Source of the DNA: Ustulina deusta
Taxonomy: Eukaryota > Ascomycota > Sordariomycetes > Xylariales > Xylariaceae
Assembly: GCA_023159155.1 (NCBI GenBank)
Contig: JAJNNX010000037.1
Span: 1-64,000 of the forward strand
Direction of reading: 5' to 3'
DNA: 64,000 nucleotides
Both the position numbers and the translations under genes were made by a program. This document shows, one piece after another, positions 36,201-47,705 of this stretch (its first letter is position 1; every line of letters begins with the position of its first letter). Below the pieces are notes generated by a model, which was not told where the DNA came from, searched no databases, and saw only the letters and a program-made list of their open reading frames with translations.

Positions 36201-38767
36201 ATGTCATAGCAGGTCGTGGCGACAAGTCAAGTCTCCAGTGAGACAGGCCCTTTTGTCGAAGCAGTAATGGAGGGTGGGATTGATTTTCTCTTGTCCCCAT
36301 CCAACTCAGTGGCCCAACATACAGTCCATTCGCTGGCGTGCCTCGGTTGGGGCATTCCTTGGCTTGGCCTCGTTGCCCTGGCCACTGGCTGCCCTGACCC
36401 TTGACACGGGTATGAAGTCACTGCTTTGCCGTACTAGGCCCATTATGAGATGGCCACCAGCCGATCCCATGTAGCGTGCTACTGTGTACCGATGATGTAC
36501 AGTTGTATACGCTACTGTGAGAGGGAGCGTGCTGTGTGCCTCTTTCACGATAACGGAATCCTTCCCACTTACGTATCAGTGTTCCCGTATCACAGAGATG
36601 CAACGTCTCGCTCGGTTGGATAAATAAATCTAGAATGGAGGCTTATATAGTCTCCGAAAAAGACAAAATGCAAACAAGACAAAAGCTACTGGCAGGACAC
36701 TACTTATGTCCATTTATCGAAACGCAAGCAACTGGGGCTTAGCTGAGCCAGGACCAGCAAGCCACATCGGAAACTAGAAAACCATCGCATCCAGTCATAG
36801 GAGGCTACATGCAAACGAAAGTAGGTATGATGAAGGGCGTTGCCGGGTCTTGACCCAGACCAACCCTCAATCTCGGTTCCGCGGTCGGGGCGCAAGTTCG
36901 TCTGGATATGGATTTGCCGAGGAAGCAACTACATAAGCAAGCCAGCCAGCGAAGCAAATGCCCTCTTCCAAGAGCACTTTCGGTATTTGCTTTCGTCAGC
37001 AACGGAGAAACCGCCGAGGATTTCCTTCCAGGCAAGCGACAAGGCGGAGTGTGCGAAAGCCCTCTGAGGGGGCCAGGGACAACGTAATAGGTATCTCAAC
37101 ATACCCCGCGTCCGCAAGGTAGCGCGTGCGCTAGACTAGTCTGGATGCTACGGTACACACACATCGTAAACATCATTATCGGGCCACCACTTGTGCGGCC
37201 AGATAGGTAGGTAGGTAGGTAGGTAGGGTAGAACTCCCTGTGCTGTGCTGTGCGATGCGGTGTGATGCGCCGCAGTTCGTCTAGCGTTGCCTTTGCCCAA
37301 GCGTCCTACTGTAATTATCTGCATACCACGCTGCCCTGCCCAGTCAGAAAACCCCTTCGGCTTTCTGTGATAGGAAACCCTTCATTTCACACTTACATAC
37401 AATCCACTCGCTACCTACTTAGCAGTAAGTATTGGTAGAAGAGAGGTTTGGATTGCATACCTCGCTATCTTACCACAGAGGTAGTAGACGTCTCTCTATT
37501 GTAGGTTAGGTATATTCTTAATTATTATACCCTCTGTCCTTGTGCCAGCCATATTTAGATACTCCAAGCGGGAATAGGGATCATCCGTCGGTACCTACGC
37601 TGCGCATAATGCAGAATCTCTCATCTACACTACTACGATGGGCTGTGGCTAAGTGGATTAATTACGCACAATAATTCTCCCTAGTATTAGATATGCATAC
37701 CTGTCTGTATATGCTATGCTACACCACTTCGTCCACCTATCGCGCAAGGAGTGGAATTCGATCAGTTAGTTAGTTACCCACCCCACGGAGGCAATGATAC
37801 CTACCTACTTACTTATCCATCTAGTGTGAAGTGCAGGCTGGTGGGTATCGAAATGTACCAAACCACGCAAACCCTTGGGCTGGTAAATACCTACCTACAC
37901 TACCTACCTACCAGCTAAAATTATAAACACGGGGAAATGGGATAAGGGAGCCGAGGGGGAAATTGGGGTACGGGATTCAAGCGAGAGGAATGTAGTAATA
38001 CATACATACCATACCATACTAATAAACAATATAATGGCATACATATTACATACATACATACATACATACACTACGGCTGCACCCCGTGCCCCCCGTGCCC
38101 ATCTCATCTCATCTCATCTACCTACCTCCCCCACAGTCCATATCTATCTCACGACAACCGCATGCCTATAAAGCACCCGGCGTCTCCTATATGTATTCAG
38201 CCAGCAGACCCGCAGCTGCAACTACCTAGGTACCTAGAAGCTTCTGCGAAGTTCACGGTTCTCCTCGGGGATATATTGTCGTGGACCAGACAGGGCAGCA
38301 TCGACTTACCTTAGCCAGGAAGAAGGACGTGTTGTGCTCGTCATTCAAGCAATAGACTCAGCTATGTAGTCGTTAGTAGTGATGATTAGTAAATGGATAG
38401 GTAGGTAAGGTAGATAAGTAGATAGATATATTAATATCATCGTCGCCTTATTCCACTCGCTTTCTCCAGTTTGGGAAGGGTATCAATCAGCGCGTTCTAC
38501 CAAAGCAACCGCAAAAGCCCTTTCTTCCTAGCTTCGACCTCTTCGGCTAGCTAACACATGACGTTGTGGCACATCTAAACACGATATAAAAACCATGGCA
38601 ATTTTCCCCTATTGGCCCAGAACGGCGCGACGGAACGGACCGGTAGTCTTTCCAGTAACGTACGTAGACAGACGCGCTAAGCCAGACAGATGTCCATGCC
38701 TCTTTCTCTACATCTAGCTTCTTTCTTGCTCTTTCGTCCGAGACTTTATAGAAAACTCAAGGGTATA
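33251..38767. other. 5.5-kb gene-poor region rich in TAGGTAGG/CCTACCTA motifs
   Basis: Normal base composition but no convincing coding sequence. The longest frames (34,271-34,717 and 35,272-35,697) show no motif, no splice-linked continuation and no compositional support. The stretch is studded with short GTAGGTA/TACCTAC motifs, including a perfect tetranucleotide run at 37,204-37,228 and dispersed copies near 33,770-33,830, 34,745, 34,847, 35,570, 37,800 and 37,890-37,912. (CATA)n at 38,045-38,070 and (CATCT)n at 38,099-38,118 are further microsatellites. It may hold long promoters or non-coding RNA, but nothing proves this. Confidence 0.55.
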
Positions 38768-40049
38768 TCAGATTCCACGATTAAACACGACCATGCCGCC
38801 CTCTCCTCCACGACCATGGAACTCGGCCTCGAGACTCTCGGCGCTGATCTTCTGGCGCTGCGGGAACGCCGCAAGAGCGAGGGGGAGCGCAATGTAGCTC
38901 ATGCCGAGAATCAAGCCTAGGTTCACTGGGAGGGTGAGGCGCGGGTTAGTGCGCAGCCACTGGGTGCGCTGGAGCCGGACGAGGATGAGCGGCGGCACGA
39001 CCATGATAGGGGTGCTATTGAGAACACGACTCAGTGCCGTCTCGCCCACGGCTACCGTTGCGGCCCTGCGGCTCTTGCCCAGCGAGGCCACGTCGCTCTC
39101 CGGCCTGCCCTCAGCCGCCAGCTTTGCCTTGTCGGCGGCGGACAAGACCGGGTACACGTCGATGCCGACGCGCATCTCCTCGCCGCGCATGAGCAATACG
39201 TTGAGGAACCCGGCCGACGCGACAGCGGCGAACGGCACGAGGCGGCCGAGGATCAGCTTTGTCGAGGGCGTCACGCGCTTGAGGCGCGGGACAAGCGCGT
39301 TCAGCCCCACGGCGACGGAACACGAGGCGCCGACGGCGAGGAGGTAGGACTGCGCGAGCTTCGAGTACGAGAGCGGCGTCGATTTGTTCGCGTTGGCGTT
39401 GTTTATGGCGACGTTGAGGGACTGGTTCGCGACTTGCCAGAGGACGGTGCCGGTGTTCTGCGCCGTGCGACGAGGTTAGCTTGGGCTCTGCTTGACACGC
39501 GTCCGGGTTGCTTTTGGGGAGAGACGGAGAATCGGCCGTCTCGAGGGGAGCGCGTACCGACAGACCCGGCGTAAGCATTCCTGCTGTGACGACCAGGTTC
39601 GAGAGGGCGAAGCATGACATGCGGAAGGGCAGCAAGACGGGCTTGCCGGTCTCTAATCGCATCGCATCCAATTAGCCAAGTCCAGCGTCGCAGACGGAGC
39701 CGCGGGAGAGAGAGGGGCGTGGGGTCGTGGCGGTACCAGGATGCAGTGTCGAGTCGACAATCTTCTTCGCCTTCCAGAGCTCGGGCGTCATCTCGTCGAC
39801 CTCGCCCTGCTTGTATGCCATGACCAGCTTTTTCGCGTCTTCGAGGCCGCTCTTCCCCGCCGCGAGAGTCCTACCAGGAGCCGAGATGGGTCAGCAACAG
39901 GCCAGAAAAGGACGATTGTCGGACCGGGGAAAACTGAAAACTCACCTCGGGTCGGTGATGCTGGCTGTATGGCGCACGCGGCCCCAGTACGTGCTCAGGT
40001 CGTACTGCGACTCGGGCAGCTCCCGATTGCCAGGCAGGGAGGCGGACAT
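38768..40049 (-). CDS. FSF1: Sideroflexin, mitochondrial inner-membrane carrier (340 aa)
   Basis: Four exons, 39946-40049, 39737-39870, 39558-39652 and 38768-39457, with consistent phases. Sideroflexins are mitochondrial carriers; the mammalian member SFXN1 transports serine for one-carbon metabolism, and the yeast member is Fsf1. Family signatures are present in order: DLSTYWGRVRH near the N-terminus, HPETGKP, PFRMSCF, TAGMLTPGLS, then NQSLNVAINNANANKS from residue 122 and TPIMVVPPLILV near residue 270. The last 229 residues contain several hydrophobic segments that suit four to five membrane helices. The length equals the usual 320-340 residues. The coding region is notably GC-rich compared with its neighbours. 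No defect is seen. Confidence 0.93.
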
Positions 40050-40592
40050 GGTGAGATTGTGTCGAACTGCCCTCGCCGAGCACTCCTGCGACTGCTGCTC
40101 TGCGAGAAATGCTGCTGTGTCGCCACGGGGGCGCAGTTGGTCGTGGCAGCGAGAGATCGGGGAAGGCTGAGGCACGGACAGCGCACAGCACGCGACTTGT
40201 CATTGGTGGTGGTGGAGGAGGTTTTGCTGGGACCGGCCGAGATCGGGGCCGACCCACTATCCCAATCCACAGGCTGACCCCCACTAACCGCCGCTATCCG
40301 TCCGCACCATGATAGCCGAAGGGGTCGCACACAGCCGCTGCTGATGCTACACTCGGTACCTACAGTATGGGAGAGTTATGACTGTGTGGGACGAAATTTG
40401 GCAAAACTCGGAAAGTTCGCGTTATTACCAGAGTAATTGTGTAGGGCAGCCTCGCCCTGTCATGCCTCTGATGACCTAACAGCGGTCCACAATGGCCCAC
40501 ACTCATATCAGCAAGAAGTAAAAATCAAGAAACGCAACAACAACAACCACCATGTCGTATATGTCATCGAATGCATATGCAAAACTAAATGA
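40050..40592. other. Intergenic region, sideroflexin promoter side
   Basis: About 0.54 kb upstream of the sideroflexin start codon, containing its promoter. It ends at the tRNA-Arg gene, whose transcript is read towards it; a T-run on that strand at 40,581-40,584 would terminate Pol III. Confidence 0.5.
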
Positions 40593-40678
40593 CGACTTCG
40601 GCCGGACTCGAACCGACAATCTCTAGAGTATCTAACAGGTACCGAAATCTAGCGCCCTAGCCATTAGGCCACGAAGCC
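40593..40678 (-). tRNA. tRNA-Arg (anticodon TCG) with 13-bp intron
   Basis: Minus-strand cloverleaf: acceptor GGCTTCG/CGAAGTC with G2:U71 and G73; D stem GCCT/GGGC; anticodon stem CTAGA/TCTAG with loop TTTCGGC, anticodon TCG; T arm GTCGG-TTCGAGT-CCGGC. A 13-bp intron occupies 40,629-40,641, after position 37. TTTT at 40,581-40,584 on the transcript strand can act as terminator. Confidence 0.9.
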
Positions 40679-41705
40679 GTGTATTGCATGAGGCTCGACA
40701 AGTGAAGCATAACAATCCGAGATCATCTCACCGAATTCAGAGACAACCGTGATAGGTTTCGCCACGACAGGATGAGTAGACTGATAAATCAGAAGGTACT
40801 GGAAGGAATTGGCATATAAGCGTTAAAGAGCAGTTATACACATCTAGTTTTATATCATTGGGACTGGCCGTAGCGATGCCCAAGACGGCGGAATGGTCAT
40901 CTGCGATCTGTCCCATCAATCAGACAAGTGCTCTCAAGTAATACTATCCTAATCCCTCCCAGTCAGCTTGCAAAGTACATCTTGCCCGTTTAATAGAAGC
41001 TACATATCTAAAAAGTGTACTCGCGATCCACACAAACAGTTGTGATATCGCCGAGTACCGGCAAACCTTCCTCTGCACCCCGAAATGGCTGTGCGTTTGT
41101 GGTTCGTGTCGAATAAGGCAGCCTTGAGTACACGACTCACGGCGTCCCCCAAAATAAGCAAAGCGACCCTGGGTGCTTGATGAGCGTTCCGAAAAAGGCC
41201 ACACCTGCAATGGACTTGTGAAGTAGTTGATAACGATCAGTGTTGTAAACTTTGTTGCTTGTCTAAAAAGATGCACCGCGGTTATGAATAATGATTACCA
41301 TTATCGTGGATAATACTATGACAACGGCTTACCTGCTTAAATACAACCTCACTAAGACTTTGACAGACGAAGAGAATCGGCCTATCCTGTTCCGCTCCAT
41401 GAACTCGTTCTGATCAAGGATATATCGATACGATTCGATGCACGCACTGATAAGCCAGACGTTGTTTCAACACGGGCTTCACGTAAATAATCAATACTTC
41501 TACATCAGTCTCGCCTCGGTCTATATACGCATAGCTTCGAACAAGTCTGTGCTACTGTGTGCCTACTTAGGCAGCAAGGAGCAACTATTCCAGACAGCAT
41601 TTGTTTCCCCAATGATATGCGATTCGCCACTCAATGGCACCCGATTCGCCAGCGCGACATTGTGGTAGGCCCATCGACTCCTCATCGTGAAGGATCTGAT
41701 TTTAT
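40679..41705. other. Intergenic region, tRNA-Arg to P450
   Basis: About 1 kb between the 5' end of the tRNA-Arg gene and the 3' end of the P450 gene. The open frame at 40,944-41,276 (-) has no recognisable motif. I see nothing else to annotate. Confidence 0.5.
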
Positions 41706-43802
41706 TCATAGAGCTTTCGGGATTCTCTCCACCACCCTCACGGGGAGACCGTCCTTGATCCCCTGCAGAGAGGCACGCCATCAGCATTCATCGCTTGGCC
41801 GGCCGAAGGGAGAAACAAAAGACGTACCATGTTTAGGGCCGCAAGCGGCTCGTATGTCCTGGTATCGTCGGATAGGATGACATCGAACCGTTGGAGAATA
41901 CTCGTGCTAATGGCGAGACCCTCGTACGTAGCAAGCGCACGTCCGAGACAGCTGCGCGGCCCGGCATTCCAGGAGTGGTATTCTACAACAACGAGGATTC
42001 AGCCAATCCGGTAACTTCATCATGTCCCTCTGTCAAGGGGTTGGTGGCCGGCGACTCACTGAAAGGACTGTAGGAGATGCTCTCGCCGTTCTCTTGCAAC
42101 CATCGAGACGGGTTGAAAACGGCGGCGTCTTCTCCCCAGACTTCCGGCATCCGGGCAAGAACGTAGTTTTGATAGCTGACGATGTCGCCTCTGTTTTTGG
42201 GAATCAGTTGCGATTCACCCATACGTTGTCACGATGGGGACATTAGCCTACTTCTTGACATGGCGAGGAGGCATGTTGAGCTCGGGCACAGCAGGGAGTA
42301 TGTCGTTCTCGGCTGCCTCCATCTGGCCAGCAGGGGAGACGGTGTCAAGGCGAGCGGTCTCGTTCCACATGGCATTGGCAAATCGCATTTTCTTCCATGA
42401 TAAGAAAATCAGCCTGATCAATTTCAGAACTTTAACCTAACCTTTGGTGGTGAACATACCGGCGCGTCCCCATAGGTGAGGTAGCTATTGGTGAGACCAA
42501 GCCCCTCGGCCTCGTCTCGAATCTTGTTGACAGCGTCAAGATGTCGGTTGTCTTTATGGAGAATCTCCTTCATGAGCCACGAGGTGGAGAACGCAGTCGT
42601 GTCGCCTGCATGTGCCGGACAATCTATTAGTGGGTGGCCCTAAGTTGGCATGTCTCATTCTAACTCACGACCAGCTGATAGAAAGGAGAATATCATCCCG
42701 CCCAGTGTGTACTGATCGGTTGTTGACTGCAAGAAGAGGTCGAGGAGGTCCACGCCAGCATCAGGGCTGGGCTTGCAGTCATCCACCATCGTTTCCAGTC
42801 GCTTCTTGATCAGACCGTCGATCTGTCTATAGAAGAGGTCGACGGCTCTCTTGGAGATCTTATCTTCTCCAGAAAGCTTCTCGGTGATTCTCCATAAAGG
42901 GTCGCGCCTGCGTCGGTCGAACACTGCAACACGATAACATTAGACGTTGCTAGGGGGGTTTCAGGTGCGACTGGGAGAGAAACGCACAGTGGCTGGCCTG
43001 GTCGAATGCTTCGACGTAGTCGGGTATGGTCTCGAGGCTCTTGGGGCTCTCGGACAAAACATCCAAGGCGAGTTTATCCTCGTGAAGAGCAATTCGAAGG
43101 AAGAGACAGAACATGAAGCGTCCCATCAGTCCCTGGAAATCGAATTCCTTCTGCTCTTTGGCCAGGTTGGATAACAGGCGCATCAAGATGTCAAGCCAGT
43201 GGTGAAGGGATTGGGTGATGTGAGTCTCGAAGTTGTGCTTGCTAAACGCTCGGCTCGCCGCCTTGCGCTGCAGATGCCATTCTTTGCCGTCGGCGACGAA
43301 GATGCCGGTTCTGTGGAGCGCTCCAAGGACGTTGCGGGTGAATGCGCCGCGTACGTAGTTCTTGCTGTTGTACTTCTGAATATGCTCGAGGTATGTGGGG
43401 TGGTTGATAACATGCAGACGGAAGAAAGGAATTGTCATCTCGTAGGCAGGCCCATACCGCCGGTAGAGGGAAAACCAGGCCTTACAGCTAGCAGCGCCGT
43501 TTGTTTGTAAATCCCGAACATTGCCAATGAAGGGCTTCCCCTTTGGACCGGGTATGCACTCCAAGTTGGCGGACGACGACGACCAGAAGCCCCTGGCGCG
43601 GTATGTCCAACAGATCCCTGGGATGATAGTCAGCACTTGATGCGGTTAAGTCTTGCTCCCCAGAACTTCCAAAAGACTTACCCATGGCCGCAAGGAGAAG
43701 AAGGAGAACACCATAACTAAGTACTGCTGTCAGAGATGGCTCTCGGAGCAGCACGGCGGACTTGTGCAGAGTTGCCATGTCGATGGTGATGGGCTTTGTC
43801 AT
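41706..43802 (-). CDS. Cytochrome P450, fatty-acid/alkane hydroxylase-like (544 aa)
   Basis: Eight exons: 43682-43802, 42988-43617, 42669-42923, 42460-42605, 42252-42391, 42060-42190, 41828-41982, 41706-41762; all phases join. A hydrophobic anchor (about residues 24-40) is followed by the proline hinge PGPKGKP, so the enzyme should sit on the ER membrane. The I-helix motif AGRDTT (334-339), ExxR (E395-R398) and heme loop WNAGPRSCLG with C486 as iron ligand are all present. AGRDTT together with xNAGPRxCLG is typical of the CYP52/CYP86-type omega-hydroxylases; that subfamily assignment is inference. The gene is divergent from a Zn2Cys6 regulator 0.7 kb away, with opposed CGG arrays between them, suggesting local control. 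Confidence 0.92.
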
Positions 43803-44096
43803 CAATGGGTTGTTAAAAGTTACTTCAAAGCCGTCAAATCCATAAATGTAGTCAAAACTTGAGACCTTTATATTCCAAAGACAAGCAAATACATGGAGCG
43901 CCGATGTCTAGACCTCTCCATTCCCACCCCTTTCCCCGGGATCCTATAGGAGCTGCAGCGAGTTCAGTTGACATAGTCGGTCACCATCGCTCTGAAAGTC
44001 GGAGCGCGATGTGCACTACCTGGGTGCTGTGGTGCAGCAGAACTCCGAACTTCGAAGGGATGGGCTTGTCTGGAGCAATTCGACTATGGCGATCTT

Positions 44097-44210
44097 CCGC
44101 TTCCGCTTCCGACTCCGCTTCCGACTCCGACTCCTCTGCCGTCGATAGCACCACCACATCCAATGGGAATGAATGGCCAGTGGACCAGTCGGAAGCGGAG
44201 TCGGAGTCGG
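44097..44210. promoter_or_regulatory. Opposed CGG-triplet arrays, candidate Zn2Cys6 operator
   Basis: Six CCG triplets at exact 6-bp spacing (44,097, 44,103, 44,109, 44,115, 44,121, 44,127) face four CGG triplets at the same spacing (44,190, 44,196, 44,202, 44,208), about 60 bp apart. The two arms share a 17-bp inverted match, CCGACTCCGCTTCCGAC. CGG half-sites are what Zn2Cys6 proteins bind. The array lies between the P450 and the Zn2Cys6 gene, nearer the latter. A simple hexanucleotide microsatellite is the alternative. Confidence 0.5.
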
Positions 44211-44522
44211 TTCTGACATCATGAAATTAATGGTGAGTGCGCGCGAGCGAGCTACAAGATCTGGCCTCTGGTGAAGTCATGCGGTTGTGCTTCAGGAGGA
44301 GCCCATTTCAAATATGGGGTATGGGGTAGTTCGATGGGGTAGAAAGGGGACTTGGTGGGATTTACCCAATACGGTAGGCTAATACTGATAAATAGAGCAT
44401 GTCAAGGAACTGGGCGGTCGTCGGATGACTTCTCCAATCGATTGTAAATTCGAGCCTCCGAATCCCCCGCCTCCGGTCTACCAAACCAAGTGCCCGCACC
44501 TAGGCCGGTATTTACCCAAGCT

Positions 44523-46637
44523 ATGCAGCGACCCAAAGGGAAGCAAGCCTGTCAGCACTGCAGAAGACACAAAAAACGATGCTCGGCGTCGAGACCTTGT
44601 ACGCACTGCGCCCGGCTGGGAAAAGATTGTACGGAACAGCCCCAAAATAGGCGCCACCACGTAAGTACTAAGAAGCGTACCTACATTTCTACAATGCAGA
44701 TCATAGGGGCGGGGGGTTTTTTTTTAACTCGTTAGTTGTAATATGTTTATTTGCCTAAGCTAAGCCGAGCGTCCAAGTCCATGAGCACAGTTACCAATGC
44801 CCCTCATGGCGGCCGCGAATGCGACCGGCCGATACACTTAGCTGACCCTCTGGTGCAAGCGGACACAGAAGGCGGGAGCCAGTGTAATCCTTTGGCCAAC
44901 ACGAATGCTGTCGGTGTCGGCTCGACTTCAGCACACAGTGGCTTGCTGGCTCAGGGTCCAACGCCGTGGTCAGAAGACCTAGCCGGCAATCCGCTTGAAC
45001 CAACTTCCCCTTATTCATGGATACACAGGGCCGCATCCCGGTTGGGCTGGGCAAGGAGAGATTTGCCCCGGACCCCTTCACATGACGTCTCTCTACCTTC
45101 AGGCATATTCTCGTACGGCGATGCTAGTGTTGTTGGCCCTCCCAACGATATAGGAGCTCTGGGCCTCGGCGGTGTTTCGTGGCCAAGTCTTCGCTTATTA
45201 TTTGATGCATACTTCGAGAGGGCGATGGTAACGTACTGGTTCTTACATATGCCGTCGGTTGAGAAGTGGTTGCAAAAACTCCATCAGCACGGCGAAGTAG
45301 GGTTATCGCGACACGCCATTTGTTTGATGGTGTTGGCCCATGGCGCTCTATATCTCGGCCAGTCCGAGGTGGATACATTGAGAGTCGATGAAAGGGTTCT
45401 CCTGTCCCCCGAAACACTTTATGAGGCAGGAGTGATGCGCCTTAGCCAGGAGAAAGGTGCCCCGACAGTCGAGTCCGTCCAGGCTCGTCTCGTCCAGGTA
45501 CATCATCTTCTCAGCTCCTCGCGACCGAACCAAGCGTGGTACACATTTGGATCCGTGGTACAGCTTACCCTCGCGCTGGGCTTGCATCGAGATCACGACA
45601 CGTCGAGTTATCGTTCCCACATCACTAAGCTCGAGCTCGAGCTCGGCAGACGCACATTTTGGTCAGTCTACGCCACGGACAAATATATCAGCATCAACTT
45701 AGGACGGCCGTTCCTCATCCCCGATGCTCTCGTGTCTCAGGGGTTGCCGGCAGATACCAACGATGAGGACCTCGCCGATGCGGGCCAAACACACCAAGCG
45801 AATCGGGACAGCATGATCAGCGCCACTATCGGTCATGCCCGCCTCGCCCAAATAGTAACACGAGGAATTCACGAACAGTACGAAAAGGGCGGATGGCCTC
45901 TGCTGAAGGCCATCGTGGAGAATAGGGAGGCGTTGGAAGAGTGGAAAGGCCAGCTCCCAATCCTCTTGACTGGTGTGGTGCGACCTAGTAGCCTGATTCC
46001 AGCTTTACGGCGGCAGGCCGTTGTTCTGAACATATTTTACCTCCACGCTGTAATTTTGGTCAACCGGCCTGCCCTGATCTGCGACTTTTCGCAGGAGCCG
46101 CCAGATGAGTGCGCCGTGATCCGAGCCGCGACTCACACGTGCATCGACGCATCCGTGGAGATAGCAGAAAATATTATAGAATTTACGGCTCAGCAGCAGA
46201 AAGTCGAGGTGTATTGGTTCACGCACAATATTACCTTCAACGCCATCTCGATTCTGTATTTTCACATCCTCCGCACGTTGCTGACGAGAGGAGTCCTGAA
46301 CAGACAGGAATTGGGCTTCTTGAGCACTGCCCAACGCGCGCAGGACAGCCTGGCGCAGGCTACCGAGAAGAACCCGCCATGTCTCCGATACACCCACATC
46401 CTGACGCAACTCAGGGCAGAGGTGCTCGATCGGATGTCGGACGTCAGACATCCACCTGATCCCGAATACAACACGCTCTGTACAAATGAAAAAATCGGCG
46501 GTGTGGAATGGCCACATCTGAATGGGGGTCAGGCCATGAAGGATGTTGGCTACTCCGACACTCCCTCCGGCGAAGATGACTTACCGGCATCGTTCTGGCA
46601 CTGGTTCGATTCGCTATCAAACCAGACGAACGCGTAG
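44523..46637 (+). CDS. Zn2Cys6 transcription factor (about 671 aa)
   Basis: Exon 1 is 44523-44660, ending at a strong GTAAGT donor. Exon 2 begins at 44,760 or, also in frame, at 44,778, and runs to 46,637, giving 671 or 665 residues. The DNA-binding domain is complete: C10, C13, C20, C26, C29 and C36 in a CX2CX6CX5CX2CX6C cluster that holds two zinc ions, flanked by basic residues. The region about 180-420 is the fungal-specific regulatory domain, including the stretch RRTFWSVYATDKYISINLGRPF around residue 342. The protein should act in the nucleus on CGG-containing sites. It is divergent from the P450 gene, its most likely target, and opposed CGG arrays sit about 0.3-0.4 kb upstream of its start. 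Autoregulation is possible. Confidence 0.9.
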
Positions 46638-47705
46638 CCCTCTGCCTATGGCGGGTGGATCTCCGATATAGGGGTCGAATATCGATTTCGTCGACAGGGG
46701 ATCCGCCATAAAATTTGCTAAGAGGTACTTATGTTAATACTTAGGATCACCCCCGGTGCCTTGATCCTCTTTTCCAACACAGATAGTAGTTGGTTGCACT
46801 GTTGGTACCTGCTATTTAATTGCTTGATGCACTATTGTCTCCGCATGAATGTGATATACCGAGTCCGCAGCCGTGCCATCCTGGAGCGGGGGAAGGCGTC
46901 AAGACCACCAAACCCTTCTGAAGGGGCTAGAACAGTAGGCGTAGTACGAGGAATGGGCAATTCGGTAGCGTGAATATGAGATCGCAGTTTGCTAGGGCTT
47001 AGTCCAGTCTAGTCTATCTAACGAGTGGACAGATTGAACGAGCAAAGATCTGACTTTCAGTGCTCCGGCCTTCATGGTGTCCAGTTACCCGGCTCCAGCC
47101 TCCTATCCCCTTAACCCCTGTAAAAATATCTTTTCTAAATTTTAGTATACAACCTACTTTTCTATAAAAAAAATGTCTAAATTTTATATCTAAGTATCTA
47201 AAAAGATAAACGCAATACTAACTCTACACGTTTTACTTTAACTAGATTACTAGCTTCAACCTTTAGAATACCTTTTTAGAAAAGAAATAAAAAACTAGAT
47301 GTTTCGATTGTTTATATATATTAGTCTGACCTGTAACTCTTACATTACACAAAACATGGTATCTCTGGAGGTGTGGGAGAACTTGACATAGGATCCAGAG
47401 ATCACTAAGTTGGAAGAGTGGAAGGGCGGAGCTCAAGAGGGCCTAGTATCGCTTTGACGGCCAAGGACAATGAACAGCACAGTCCTTCGCCAAATGTCCT
47501 CACATACGACCCTCCTTCCCCCGGATCACCTCAGGCTGTCCCAACACTCGATGAGAAACACCGACAACAGACTGTTGAAGCTTTACCGAACCGGGCTCGT
47601 GATGCCGCCGGGTAGAAAGTAAGGCGGCCGTGTAGACACCGCATCGCTGGCAAGCGGGGCGCCGTGTCTCAGATATAATGGACTCCAAAGCTCCGAACTT
47701 CCCAC
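46638..47705. other. Intergenic region with small AT-rich relic
   Basis: Between the regulator gene and the broken homoaconitase gene. About 47,110-47,340 is sharply AT-rich and looks like a short decayed transposon fragment, a small version of the flanking blocks. The remainder has no recognisable feature. The frame at 47,418-47,615 shows no motif. Confidence 0.5.

Noticed and set aside
40944..41276. 110-aa open frame (-) between tRNA-Arg and the P450
   Set aside because: No motif or splice context; treated as random.
21299..47615. Open frames at 21,299-21,538 and 47,418-47,615 both end in RDAAG-stop
   Set aside because: The match is five residues with different codons and no wider nucleotide similarity; probably coincidence.
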